Shown one piece after another: positions 1-7,357 of a DNA stretch of 12,893 nucleotides. Under the pieces are notes generated by a model. That model saw only the letters and a list, made by a program, of their open reading frames with translations, searched no databases and was not told the DNA's origin. Made by a program: the position numbers and the translations under genes. Each line of letters begins with the position of its first letter. Positions within the stretch are counted from its first letter, which is position 1. Origin of the DNA: PALSA-1004 sp947474275 (lineage in GTDB: Bacteria > Pseudomonadota > Gammaproteobacteria > Burkholderiales > SG8-41); NCBI GenBank assembly GCA_947474275.1, contig CANJHY010000138.1:1-12893 (forward strand), written 5' to 3'.

Positions 1-263
1 AGCCCGGTGCCGGCGCCGCGGGCGACGACCGGCACGCGCAGCGCATGGCAGGTTTTGAGTATGCGCTGTACCTCGGCCTCGGTTTCGGGCAGCGTGACCA
101 CCATGGGTAACTGGCGGTAGGCGGAAAGGCCGTCGCATTCGTACGGCTGCACGTCTTCGCGCTCGTACAAAAGCGCGCGCTCCGGTAAAAAAGCGGCGAG
201 CGCAGCGACGACCGCGCGTTGGCGGACGACGTCGATAGCCGGACGGTCGGCGACGGTATTCAT
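1..263 (-). CDS. glcD: Glycolate oxidase FAD-linked subunit GlcD, N-terminal part (runs off the left edge)
   Basis: Reading the minus strand from the ATG at 263 gives 87 uninterrupted residues with no stop before the window edge. The segment contains LLYEREDVQPYECDGLSAYR (residues 31-50), then MVVTLPETEAEVQRIL, and ends in VPVVARGAGTGL (about 77-88), the start of the FAD-binding PCMH-type loop. This combination is characteristic of GlcD, the flavin subunit that oxidises glycolate to glyoxylate together with GlcE and GlcF. Those partners would be expected to the left, outside the window. No strong ribosome-binding site precedes the ATG. The gene is divergent from the Bug gene at 412. It is a different protein from the second FAD oxidase at 9987-11393, although both share the fold. 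The family assignment is recalled, not searched. Confidence 0.88.
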   Translation of the reverse strand, partial: MNTVADRPAIDVVRQRAVVAALAAFLPERALLYEREDVQPYECDGLSAYRQLPMVVTLPETEAEVQRILKTCHALRVPVVARGAGTG

Positions 264-411
264 GGGTTCAAAGCCAGCCTTGCAATTGACCGGTTCATTC
301 TAACAAACGGCAGGGGAGGCAGCCCGGTTTTGCTGCTGCGCATTTAGCGGAGCGTGGGATATACTCGAACCGTACATATCTCGCCGTGGCGGCATTCTGG
401 GAGAGCTTGCA
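264..411. promoter_or_regulatory. Divergent intergenic region between glcD and the Bug-led operon, probable back-to-back promoters
   Basis: This is the only divergent junction in the window, so promoters for both directions should lie here. Plus-strand TATACT at 360-365 resembles a -10 box, about 46 bp before the ATG at 412. Minus-strand TAGAAT (plus coordinates 297-302) resembles a -10 box for glcD. Neither has a convincing -35 hexamer at 16-18 bp, so both are weak calls. GGGAG at 399-403 is a good ribosome-binding site for the downstream gene. No clear operator palindrome is seen, and no regulator gene is present in the window. Confidence 0.35.
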
Positions 412-1374
412 ATGAGCAAATTGATGGCAGTTATTGCAATGTTGGGCCTTCTCGTCGCGGCGCCGGCGTTTGCACAGCAATATCCCGCCAAGACTATCCG
501 GTTGATCGTGCCTTTCGTCGCTGGCGGCTCGGCCGACGTGCTGGGCCGCGTCCTCGCCCAGCGCCTGACCCAGCAGTACGGACAGCAGATGGTAGTCGAG
601 AACCGTCCCGGCTCGGGTGGGCACGTCGGCGCGGAAGCGGCGGCACGCGCAGCTCCCGACGGTCACACCATCGTGTTTGGCACCATCGGCATCCACGCCG
701 CCTACACGATTTATTCCAAGCTCGGCTACGACCCGGCGCGCGACCTGCAGCCGGTCGCGATGTATGCCGACGTGCCGAACGTGCTGATCGTGCACCCGTC
801 GGTGCCGGCGCTGAACGTCAAGGAGTTCATTGCGCTGGCGAAAAAAAATCCGGGACGCCTCAATTTCGGCACGGCGGGCAGCGGCTCGTCGACGCATATG
901 TGCGGCGAGTGGTTCAAGCTCGTCACCGGCGTCAACCTCACGCACGTTCCGTACAAGGGCAGCGCGCAGGCCATGCAGGATCTTCTCGGCGGGCAGATCG
1001 AGTTGATGTTCGAAAACCTGCCGACCGGCATTGCGCAGATCAAGGCGGGCAAAGTGCGCGCACTTGGCATGACCAGCAAGGAGCGCAGTCCGAGCATGCC
1101 GGATGTTCCTACCGTGGCAGAGGCCGGCGTGCCGGGTTTCGAGGCCACCGCGTGGTTCACCATCGCGGCGCCTTCCAAAGTCCCCACCGATATTATCCGC
1201 AAGCTCAATGCCGACATGAATGCATTCCTGAAGGCGCCGGACATGCAGGCGCGCTGGATCGATATGGGGGTGGTCCCCCTGGGCGGTTCGCCGGCCGACG
1301 CGGAAAAATTCTTCGCATCGGAGCGCGAGAAGTGGAACAAGGTCATCAAAGCCGCGGGCATTCGCGGTGATTGA
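412..1374 (+). CDS. Bug/TctC-family periplasmic solute-binding protein (first of three)
   Basis: The 320-residue product has a Sec signal peptide: SKLMAVIAMLGLLVAAPAFA, with cleavage expected after A21 (AFA|QQ). The mature protein begins YPAKTIRLIVPF, followed by the family's glycine-rich ligand loop (VAGGSADVLGR, 36-46, with D42). It also has the APDGHTIVFG and THVPYKGS motifs and the C-terminal KVIKAAGI ending. Length and order fit the tripartite tricarboxylate transporter substrate-binding family, whose members bind carboxylates and related small molecules in the periplasm. No TctA or TctB membrane genes are in the window, so it is an orphan binding protein here. The start is supported by GGGAG nine bases upstream. 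It is clearly more similar to the third copy (2394-3368) than to the second. The ligand cannot be assigned. Confidence 0.93.
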   Translation: MSKLMAVIAMLGLLVAAPAFAQQYPAKTIRLIVPFVAGGSADVLGRVLAQRLTQQYGQQMVVENRPGSGGHVGAEAAARAAPDGHTIVFGTIGIHAAYTIYSKLGYDPARDLQPVAMYADVPNVLIVHPSVPALNVKEFIALAKKNPGRLNFGTAGSGSSTHMCGEWFKLVTGVNLTHVPYKGSAQAMQDLLGGQIELMFENLPTGIAQIKAGKVRALGMTSKERSPSMPDVPTVAEAGVPGFEATAWFTIAAPSKVPTDIIRKLNADMNAFLKAPDMQARWIDMGVVPLGGSPADAEKFFASEREKWNKVIKAAGIRGD

Positions 1375-1401
1375 GCAACTTTTTTACGGGCGGTCGATAA
1401 G

Positions 1402-2373
1402 ATGAAACGAATCGTTGGCCGCAGCGGCATGGCGTTCTTGCTGGCGGGGGCGTTTTTCGGCGCTGCGGCGTTTGCACAGACTTACCCGGTGAAGCCGATC
1501 CGCCTGATCGTGCCTTATCCGCCCGGCGGCGGCACCGATTTCGTGGCGCGCGTCGTGGCTCTCAAGCTGCCCGAAGAGATCGGCGCGAACGTGGTGGTCG
1601 ACAACCGCGCCGGCGCCGCCGGCCTGGTCGGGACCGAGCTCGCGGCGCGCGCGCCCGCGGATGGCTACACGCTGCTGCTGGTCGATTCGTCGCTGCCGAT
1701 CAACGTGTCGTACTACCAGAACGCCAAGTACGACGCGGTGAAGGATTTCGATCCGATCACCGACGTGGCCGACACGCCTTATCTGCTGGTGGTGCAGCCG
1801 GGCGCTTATCAAAGCGTGCGCGATGTGATCAATGCGGCGAAGGTGCAGCCGGGCAAGATCAATTTCGGCTCGGGCGGCAACGGCAGCGGCAGCCATCTGA
1901 CCGGCGAGTTCTTTCAAATGCGCGCGGGCGTCAAGCTGACGCACGTTCCCTATAAAGGCGTGGGGCTCGCGCTGACGGATGTGATCGGCGGGCAGATCCA
2001 GACCACGTTTACCTCGGCGCCGCCGGCCATGGCGCTGATCAAATCGGGCCGCATCAAGGCGCTTGCGGTCGCTACGGAGAAGCGCATTTCGTCGCTGCCT
2101 GAGGTGCCGACTTTCGGCGAGCAGGGCGTCAAAGACGTGGTGGTCGTCAACTGGTACGGCATTGCAAGCATAGGCGGCACGCCCAGGCCCGTGCTCGACA
2201 AGCTGCATGCCGCTTTGCTGCGCGTCATAGCAATGCCGGACGTGAAGGAGCGTTTCGCCTCGGGCGCGCTCGAACCCGCACCGATGTCGCAGGCGGCGTT
2301 TCGCAAGCTCATAGCGGAAGAACTCACGCGCTGGGCTGCCGTGATCAAGACTGCCGGCATCAAACCGGAATAA
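1402..2373 (+). CDS. Bug/TctC-family periplasmic solute-binding protein (second of three, divergent copy)
   Basis: The 323-residue product has a signal peptide ending AAAFA|QT, so cleavage is expected after A25. It keeps the typical start of the mature domain (YPVKPIRLIVPY) and the canonical PPGGGTDFVAR loop (40-50, with D46). APADGYTLLL, THVPYKGVG and the VIKTAGIKPE ending also match the family. It starts 27 bp after the first Bug gene, with only a weak GGGCGG-type ribosome-binding site. Translation may therefore depend partly on the upstream gene. Its middle section (SSLPINVSYYQNAKYDAVKDFDPI) differs from the matching part of the flanking copies, which share a YSKL-YDPA-DLQPV pattern. A different ligand is likely. 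It is an orphan with respect to TctAB, as are the other two copies. Confidence 0.93.
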   Translation: MKRIVGRSGMAFLLAGAFFGAAAFAQTYPVKPIRLIVPYPPGGGTDFVARVVALKLPEEIGANVVVDNRAGAAGLVGTELAARAPADGYTLLLVDSSLPINVSYYQNAKYDAVKDFDPITDVADTPYLLVVQPGAYQSVRDVINAAKVQPGKINFGSGGNGSGSHLTGEFFQMRAGVKLTHVPYKGVGLALTDVIGGQIQTTFTSAPPAMALIKSGRIKALAVATEKRISSLPEVPTFGEQGVKDVVVVNWYGIASIGGTPRPVLDKLHAALLRVIAMPDVKERFASGALEPAPMSQAAFRKLIAEELTRWAAVIKTAGIKPE

Positions 2374-2393
2374 ATTCGACGTCAAAGGCTGCG

Positions 2394-3368
2394 ATGAAAA
2401 CAACCATACTATGGCTGGGCACGGCCGTCGCGCTGAGCGTCGCCGGCATTTGCGGCGCGCAGCAGCCGGGCGCGTTTCCGACGAAACCGATCCGGCTCGT
2501 TGTTCCCCATGCGCCGGGCGGCGTGGCCGACCTGATGAGCCGCATCCTCGCGCAAAGGCTCGGCACTCTCTACAACCAGCAGGTCATCGTCGATAACCGT
2601 GCGGGCTCGGGCGGGCATATCGGCGCGGAGTTCACCCTCAAGTCAGCGCCCGACGGCTACACCATCATGTTCGGCACCACTACGCACAATGCCGCGTATG
2701 CGATGTATTCGAAGCTGGCGTACGATCCGGCTAAGGACCTGCAGCCCGTAATACTCGTCGCCGAAATCCAGGGCGTGCTGGTCGTCCACCCGTCGCTGCC
2801 GACGCGCACGGTGAAGGAATTCCTGGCACTAGCGAAGGCACGTCCGGGCGAACTCAATTACGGTTCCGCGGGTGCCGGTTCGGCGACTCACATCGCCGCC
2901 GAGTTGTTCAAAGCGCTCGCCAAGGTGAACCTAACGCACATCCCTTACAAGGGCAGCGCCCCGGCGATGACTGATTTGCTCGGCGGCCAGATCCAGTTGA
3001 TGTTCGAGAACGTGCCGACCGCGCTGCCTTTCATCAAGGCGGGGAAAATACGCCCGCTCGGCGTGACGAGCAGGCAGCGCGCGACCACGCTGCCCGACGT
3101 GCCGCCGATTGCGGATTCCGGCGTGCCCGGATATGAAGCGGTGCCGTATTACACGATTTCGGTTTCGGCCAAAGTGCCGCACGATATCGTGGTCAAACTC
3201 AACGCCGATTTCGATACGGTGCTCAAGCTGCCGGAGATGGCGCCGCGTTGGGCCGAGCTCGGCATCACTCCGCTGGGCGGTCCGCAAGAAGCGGCCATCA
3301 AGCGCAATGCAATCGAAACCGAAACGTGGACCAAGGTCATCAAGTCAGCCGGTATCAGGGCCGACTAA
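2394..3368 (+). CDS. Bug/TctC-family periplasmic solute-binding protein (third of three)
   Basis: This 324-residue protein has a hydrophobic leader (ILWLGTAVALSVAGICGA) with signal peptidase I cleavage expected after A22 (CGA|QQ). Cysteine 20 does not sit in a proper lipobox. The mature domain shows FPTKPIRLVVPHAPGG, with the ligand loop at 40-50 (D46), then APDGYTIMFG, THIPYKGSA and KVIKSAGIRAD. Much of its length tracks the first copy almost position by position, for example YSKLAYDPAKDLQPV and DLLGGQIQLMFENVPT. That points to a duplication. The ATG lies 20 bp after the second gene's stop, with AAAGG at 2384-2388 as ribosome-binding site. It is followed 19 bp later by hyuB, so the binding proteins and the enzymes are probably co-transcribed. 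Confidence 0.93.
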   Translation: MKTTILWLGTAVALSVAGICGAQQPGAFPTKPIRLVVPHAPGGVADLMSRILAQRLGTLYNQQVIVDNRAGSGGHIGAEFTLKSAPDGYTIMFGTTTHNAAYAMYSKLAYDPAKDLQPVILVAEIQGVLVVHPSLPTRTVKEFLALAKARPGELNYGSAGAGSATHIAAELFKALAKVNLTHIPYKGSAPAMTDLLGGQIQLMFENVPTALPFIKAGKIRPLGVTSRQRATTLPDVPPIADSGVPGYEAVPYYTISVSAKVPHDIVVKLNADFDTVLKLPEMAPRWAELGITPLGGPQEAAIKRNAIETETWTKVIKSAGIRAD

Positions 3369-3387
3369 GTTCAAACAGGAGAAAGCA

Positions 3388-4998
3388 ATGGCAACATCGA
3401 AATTCAACGCCGTCACCCTCGAAATGCTGTGGACGCGGCTGATATCCATCACCGACGAAGCCGCCGCGGCGCTGGTGCGCACGTCATTTTCGACGGTGGT
3501 GCGCGAATCGAACGACTTTGCGTGCGTATTGACCGACGAACACGGACTCTCGCTCGCGCAGGCGACCGACAGCATTCCGTCGTTTATCGGCACCGTGCCG
3601 CGCACCATCGTGCACTTCCTCAAGGAATATCCGCCGAGTGAGTTGAAGCCCGGCGACATCCTGATCACCAACGATATCTGGCTCGGCACCGGCCATCTGC
3701 CGGACATCACCGTCGCGAAACCGATCTTTCACGGCAAGCGCATCGTCGGTTTTGCCGGCTCGGTCGCGCACTCGCCGGACATCGGTGGCCGCATACGCTC
3801 GCCCGATGCCCGCGACGTCTACGAGGAGGGGCTGCAGATTCCGATCATGAAGGCCTTGAACGCCGGCAAGATCGACCCCACGCTGGAGCGCATCATCCGC
3901 AAGAACGTGCGCGTGCCCGACCAGGTGATGGGCGACCTTTACGCGCAATTCACGGCGCTCACGCTGATGGAACACCGCGTGATGTCGCTGCTCAAAGAGC
4001 ACAAGCTGAAATCGCTCGCGGAACTCGGGCGCGAAATCCATGCGCGTTCGGAGAAGGCCATGCGCGCGGCCATCCGCAAGGTGCCGAACGGCGTGTACAA
4101 GCAGACCGCGTTGAGCGACGGCATCGCTGAGCCGATCAAGCTGGAAATGGAGCTGACGGTCAAGGACGATTCCATCGAAATCGATTTCGAAGGCACCGCG
4201 CCGCAGGTCATGCGCGCGATCAACGTCTGCATGGCTTACACGATTGCGTACACATCGTTTGGCGTGAAAGCCGTATTGGCGCCGCATATTCCGAACAACG
4301 AAGGGGTGTTGCGGCCGATCAAGATCAAGGCGCCATATGGCTCGATTGCCAACTCCAAACCGCCCGCCGCAGGTGGAGCGCGCGCGCTGATTGGGCACTT
4401 CTTTCCAATGATGGTGATACAGGCGCTATCGAAGGCCCTGCCGGAGAAAGTGGTCGCAACTGTCGGTTCGCCGCTGTGGTGCATCAATGCAACCGGGCAT
4501 CGCGCGGATGGCTCGCCGTTCGCCAATATGTTCTTTACCAATGGCGGCTATGGCGCGGCACACGGACGCGACGGCGCGCATGTATTGTCGTGGCCGAGTA
4601 ACGTGTCTTCGACACCGGTCGAAATGATCGAGCAGCTGGTCCCGCTCAAAGTGCATTACCGGCGTTTTCGCACTGACAGCGGCGGCAACGGCGAATTCCG
4701 CGGCGGCAACGGCCAGGAGGTCTTGTTCGAAAGCCTCGCGCCGGGTCCGGTGACGGTGGCGTTTCTCGCCGAGCGCACGCGCCCCGAAACGGCACCGGCC
4801 GGCATCGCGGGCGGCGAGGCGGGTGCCTGCGGTGAACTCATCATCGACGGTAAGCCGGTTAATCCCAAGTCACAGCATTACATCGAGCAGGGCGGCACGG
4901 TATTGATACGCACGCCGGCAGGCGGCGGTTACGGGCGTGCCGCGAAACGCGAGCAGGCGCGCATCGCGGAGGACCGCGGCGAGGGTTATGTGACCTGA
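3388..4998 (+). CDS. hyuB: Hydantoinase B/oxoprolinase-family protein (HyuB subunit)
   Basis: The 536-residue product is a full-length member of the hydantoinase B/oxoprolinase family. Visible signatures are RESNDFACVLTD (39-50), ITNDIWLGTGHLPDITV (93-109), AHSPDIGG (127-134), EEGLQIP (146-152) and the C-terminal GGGYGR (512-517). The family includes N-methylhydantoinase, 5-oxoprolinase and acetone or acetophenone carboxylase subunits. These work with a HyuA-type ATPase, here encoded next at 5141. Sequence alone does not tell which reaction is catalysed. An in-frame reading extends upstream to 3109 inside the third Bug gene. The start at 3388 is preferred because AGGAGA (3377-3382) sits five bases before it and the family's conserved N-terminus begins there. 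No signal peptide is seen, so it should be cytoplasmic. Confidence 0.93.
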   Translation: MATSKFNAVTLEMLWTRLISITDEAAAALVRTSFSTVVRESNDFACVLTDEHGLSLAQATDSIPSFIGTVPRTIVHFLKEYPPSELKPGDILITNDIWLGTGHLPDITVAKPIFHGKRIVGFAGSVAHSPDIGGRIRSPDARDVYEEGLQIPIMKALNAGKIDPTLERIIRKNVRVPDQVMGDLYAQFTALTLMEHRVMSLLKEHKLKSLAELGREIHARSEKAMRAAIRKVPNGVYKQTALSDGIAEPIKLEMELTVKDDSIEIDFEGTAPQVMRAINVCMAYTIAYTSFGVKAVLAPHIPNNEGVLRPIKIKAPYGSIANSKPPAAGGARALIGHFFPMMVIQALSKALPEKVVATVGSPLWCINATGHRADGSPFANMFFTNGGYGAAHGRDGAHVLSWPSNVSSTPVEMIEQLVPLKVHYRRFRTDSGGNGEFRGGNGQEVLFESLAPGPVTVAFLAERTRPETAPAGIAGGEAGACGELIIDGKPVNPKSQHYIEQGGTVLIRTPAGGGYGRAAKREQARIAEDRGEGYVT

Positions 4999-5106
4999 TA
5001 GCCTTGCTTAAGTCCGTTCGTGCTGATGTATAGACGCACGCAAGAATATATGTCGGGCGAGAGCGTTCACCCTTCGATACCTCAGGGCGAACGGTGATGG
5101 ACTCAA
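4999..5106. repeat. Degraded REP-like palindromic element between hyuB and hyuA
   Basis: The left arm, from about 5014 (CCGTTCGTGCTGATGTATAG), is complementary at 18 of 24 positions to the right arm at 5071-5094 (CCTTCGATACCTCAGGGCGA and onward). Within the right half, GTTCACCCT and AGGGCGAAC (5065-5092) form a smaller hairpin. The 25 bp at 5007-5031 match 23 of 25 bases of the element at 7246-7270, so the two elements are related. A TA directly follows the hyuB stop (4999-5000), but clear terminal inverted repeats are missing, and the right boundary is approximate. The element leaves hyuA 142 bp from hyuB, the widest gap inside the operon. It could form a stable hairpin in the mRNA. Confidence 0.7.
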
Positions 5107-5140
5107 TCGAAATCAACCAAAAATAACTGGAACGAATTTC

Positions 5141-7222
5141 ATGGCGGAATACGCATTAGGTTTGGACATCGGCGGCACCTTCACCGACATCGTGGTTTAC
5201 GACCAGAGCGGCGCGGTTTCGTACAGCCACAAGGAACTGACGACTCCCGACGCGCCGTACCGCGGCGTGGTGGCCGGCATCAAGCGTTTGTTCGAGACTG
5301 AGCGCCTCGCGTACCGCGATGTGACGCGCATGGTGCACGCGACGACGTTGTTCACCAACGCGCTGATCGAGCGCAAAGGCGCGCCGACCGGGCTCATTAC
5401 TACCGAAGGCTTTCGCGACACGCTGGAAATGCGGCGCGAGCACAAATACGAGCTCTACGATTTGTTCATCGAGCTGCCGGAGCCGCTGGTGCCGCGGCGC
5501 TGGCGTCTCGAAGTGCCCGAGCGCATGGGGCCCGACGGCAAGGTGCAGCTTGCACTTGACGAAGCGGCATTGATCGAAAGAGTGCGCAGTCTTGTCAATG
5601 ACGGCGTGCAATCGCTGGCGATCGCTTTCCTGCATGCATACGCGAATCCGCTGCACGAGCGGCGCGCAGGCAAACTCATCCAGGCCGGGTTTCCGCAACT
5701 GCCGGTGTCGCTCTCATCCGACGTTTCGCCGCAGATCCGCGAATACGAGCGCACGTCGACTACTGTCGTCAATGCCTACATCAAGCCGCTTGCAGAGAGT
5801 TATCTTGACCTGCTGGCGACCGAGATCGCCAAGCTTGGCATCAAGGCGCCGCTCTTCATGATGTTGTCCAACGGCGGGTTGACTCATATTGCCGAAGCCA
5901 AGCGCGTGCCGGTGCAAATGCTCGAATCAGGTCCGGCAGCGGGTGCGCTGGCCGGAGCCTTGTTCGGCAAGCGGTCGAAAATCGACGACGTGCTCGCCTT
6001 CGACATGGGCGGCACTACCGCCAAGCTGGCAATGGTAGAGGACGGCGAACCGCTGATCGCTTATCAATTCGAAGCAAGCCGCGCCAAGCGTTTCGCCGAA
6101 GGCAGCGGGCTGCCGATCAATATTTCCACCATAGAGCTGATTGAAATCGGGGCGGGCGGCGGTTCCATCGCCGATATTGATGCGCTGGGGCTGCTGAAAG
6201 TCGGGCCGCGCAGTGCGGGTGCGATGCCGGGGCCGGCGTGCTACGGGCGCGGCGGGGTGCATCCGACCGTGACCGATGCGAACCTCGTGCTGGGCTTTCT
6301 CGATGCATCGACGTTCGCCGGTGGTACCGTGAGCATAGATCGCGCAAAGGCCGAAGCGGCAATCAAGCCGCTCGCGGAGAAGTCGAGCCTGTCCGTGGCC
6401 GAGCTCGCGTGGGGCATACATTCGGTGGTCAACGAAAACATGGCGGCGGCGGCGCGTGTGCACGTGGCCGAACGCGGTCATCACGCGAGTCAATTCGCTT
6501 TGCTGGCGACCGGCGGCGGTGGTCCGCTGCATGGCTGCGAAGTCGCGAAACGGCTCGGGATTTCCAAAGTAATCTGTCCGCCGAGCGCGGGCGTGGCATC
6601 GGCGCTGGGGCTGTTGATGGCGCCGGCACGCGTTGACCGCGTGGCGACGCTCGCGCGCAAAATGAACGAACTCGACTGGGGTGCTTTCGAGCGCGCGTTT
6701 CAGGTGATTGAAAAGGAAGCGCAGAATGTCATCGCGGAAACGTTACTCGGCAAAAGCAAAGTCACGGTCGTGCGCGCCGCCGACTTGCGGTTCGTGGGGC
6801 AGGGCTTCGAAATCGTGACGGCGCTGCCCAGGGGGCCTTACACGCAGAAATCGCTGGCAGGCATACGCGCGGCGTTTCTTGCCGAGTACAAGCGCATCTT
6901 TCAGCAGGTGCCGCCAGGCGGCGAAATGGAAGTCATCAATATCCGCGTCGCATTGACGGCGCCTATCGGGCGCGCCGCGCTGAAAGTCGAAGGCGGCAAG
7001 GGCGCTGCATCCGCTGCACTTAAAGGCAAGCGCAAAGCGTGGCTCGCCGACCGCAACAAGTTCGCAGATATGCCGGTCTATGACCGCTACGCATTGCCGG
7101 TGGGCGCGGCCGTGAAGGGGCCGGCCATCATCGAAGAGGCGTCGTCGACCATGATAGTGCCGCCGGGCGCGCGGGCGCGCGTCGACCGTGCCGGCAACCT
7201 GTTGGTCGACCTCGGCAAGTGA
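5141..7222 (+). CDS. hyuA: Hydantoinase A-family ATPase subunit (HyuA)
   Basis: The 693-residue product has the hydantoinase A/N-methylhydantoinase A layout. The N-terminal actin/ASKHA-type phosphate loop is GLDIGGTFTDIVVYD (7-21). It is followed by ATTLFTNALIERKGA and the central DMGGTTAK second phosphate loop (288-295). IEIGAGGGSIA (about 334-344), GPACYGRGG, VTDANLVLG and ATGGGGPLHG come after that. It should bind ATP and work with HyuB from the preceding gene, as in N-methylhydantoinase, 5-oxoprolinase or acetone/acetophenone carboxylase systems. No third small subunit is seen here. The ATG at 5141 has only a weak GGAA (5129-5132) upstream and is separated from hyuB by a palindromic element. 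The stop (7220-7222) abuts another inserted element. The protein is probably cytoplasmic, and its substrate is unknown. Confidence 0.92.
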   Translation: MAEYALGLDIGGTFTDIVVYDQSGAVSYSHKELTTPDAPYRGVVAGIKRLFETERLAYRDVTRMVHATTLFTNALIERKGAPTGLITTEGFRDTLEMRREHKYELYDLFIELPEPLVPRRWRLEVPERMGPDGKVQLALDEAALIERVRSLVNDGVQSLAIAFLHAYANPLHERRAGKLIQAGFPQLPVSLSSDVSPQIREYERTSTTVVNAYIKPLAESYLDLLATEIAKLGIKAPLFMMLSNGGLTHIAEAKRVPVQMLESGPAAGALAGALFGKRSKIDDVLAFDMGGTTAKLAMVEDGEPLIAYQFEASRAKRFAEGSGLPINISTIELIEIGAGGGSIADIDALGLLKVGPRSAGAMPGPACYGRGGVHPTVTDANLVLGFLDASTFAGGTVSIDRAKAEAAIKPLAEKSSLSVAELAWGIHSVVNENMAAAARVHVAERGHHASQFALLATGGGGPLHGCEVAKRLGISKVICPPSAGVASALGLLMAPARVDRVATLARKMNELDWGAFERAFQVIEKEAQNVIAETLLGKSKVTVVRAADLRFVGQGFEIVTALPRGPYTQKSLAGIRAAFLAEYKRIFQQVPPGGEMEVINIRVALTAPIGRAALKVEGGKGAASAALKGKRKAWLADRNKFADMPVYDRYALPVGAAVKGPAIIEEASSTMIVPPGARARVDRAGNLLVDLGK

Positions 7223-7225
7223 CTA

Positions 7226-7357
7226 GAAGCCATCTCAAAAATCCCCTTAAGGCCGTTCGTGCTGAGGTATCGAAGCATGAATGGCCGCCGTTGCTGCAAG
7301 CCACGCACCTCTTCGCCCTTCTATACATCAGGGCGAACGGGCTTTTGAGATGACTTC
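7226..7357. mobile_element. 132-bp MITE-like palindromic element flanked by TA dinucleotides
   Basis: Terminal inverted repeats GAAGCCATCTCAAAA (7226-7240) and TTTTGAGATGACTTC (7343-7357) match at 14 of 15 positions and are each bordered outside by TA (7224-7225 and 7358-7359). A TA target duplication is typical of IS630/Tc1-mariner-type transposition. Inside are two opposed REP-like arms: CCGTTCGTGCTGAGGTATCG from 7253, and its near-complement ending at 7340 (19 of 23 positions). It encodes no transposase. The left end lies two bases after the hyuA stop, and the right end contains the ATG of the next gene. Removing the element with one TA joins GTGAC-TA to CTCTG. That recreates a GTG start overlapping the hyuA TGA, in frame with the crotonase gene. 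Confidence 0.75.

Noticed and set aside
2394..2465. Cysteine 20 of the third Bug protein as a lipoprotein anchor
   Set aside because: The residues before it (AGI) do not form a normal lipobox, and a signal peptidase I site (CGA|QQ) follows immediately.
3109..3387. A 93-codon in-frame upstream extension of hyuB
   Set aside because: It lies inside the third Bug gene in another frame, reads as low-complexity arginine/serine-rich sequence, and a good ribosome-binding site marks the start at 3388.
7281..7349. An earlier ATG for the crotonase gene
   Set aside because: The extra 23 residues are encoded entirely by the inserted palindromic element and do not resemble crotonase N-termini.
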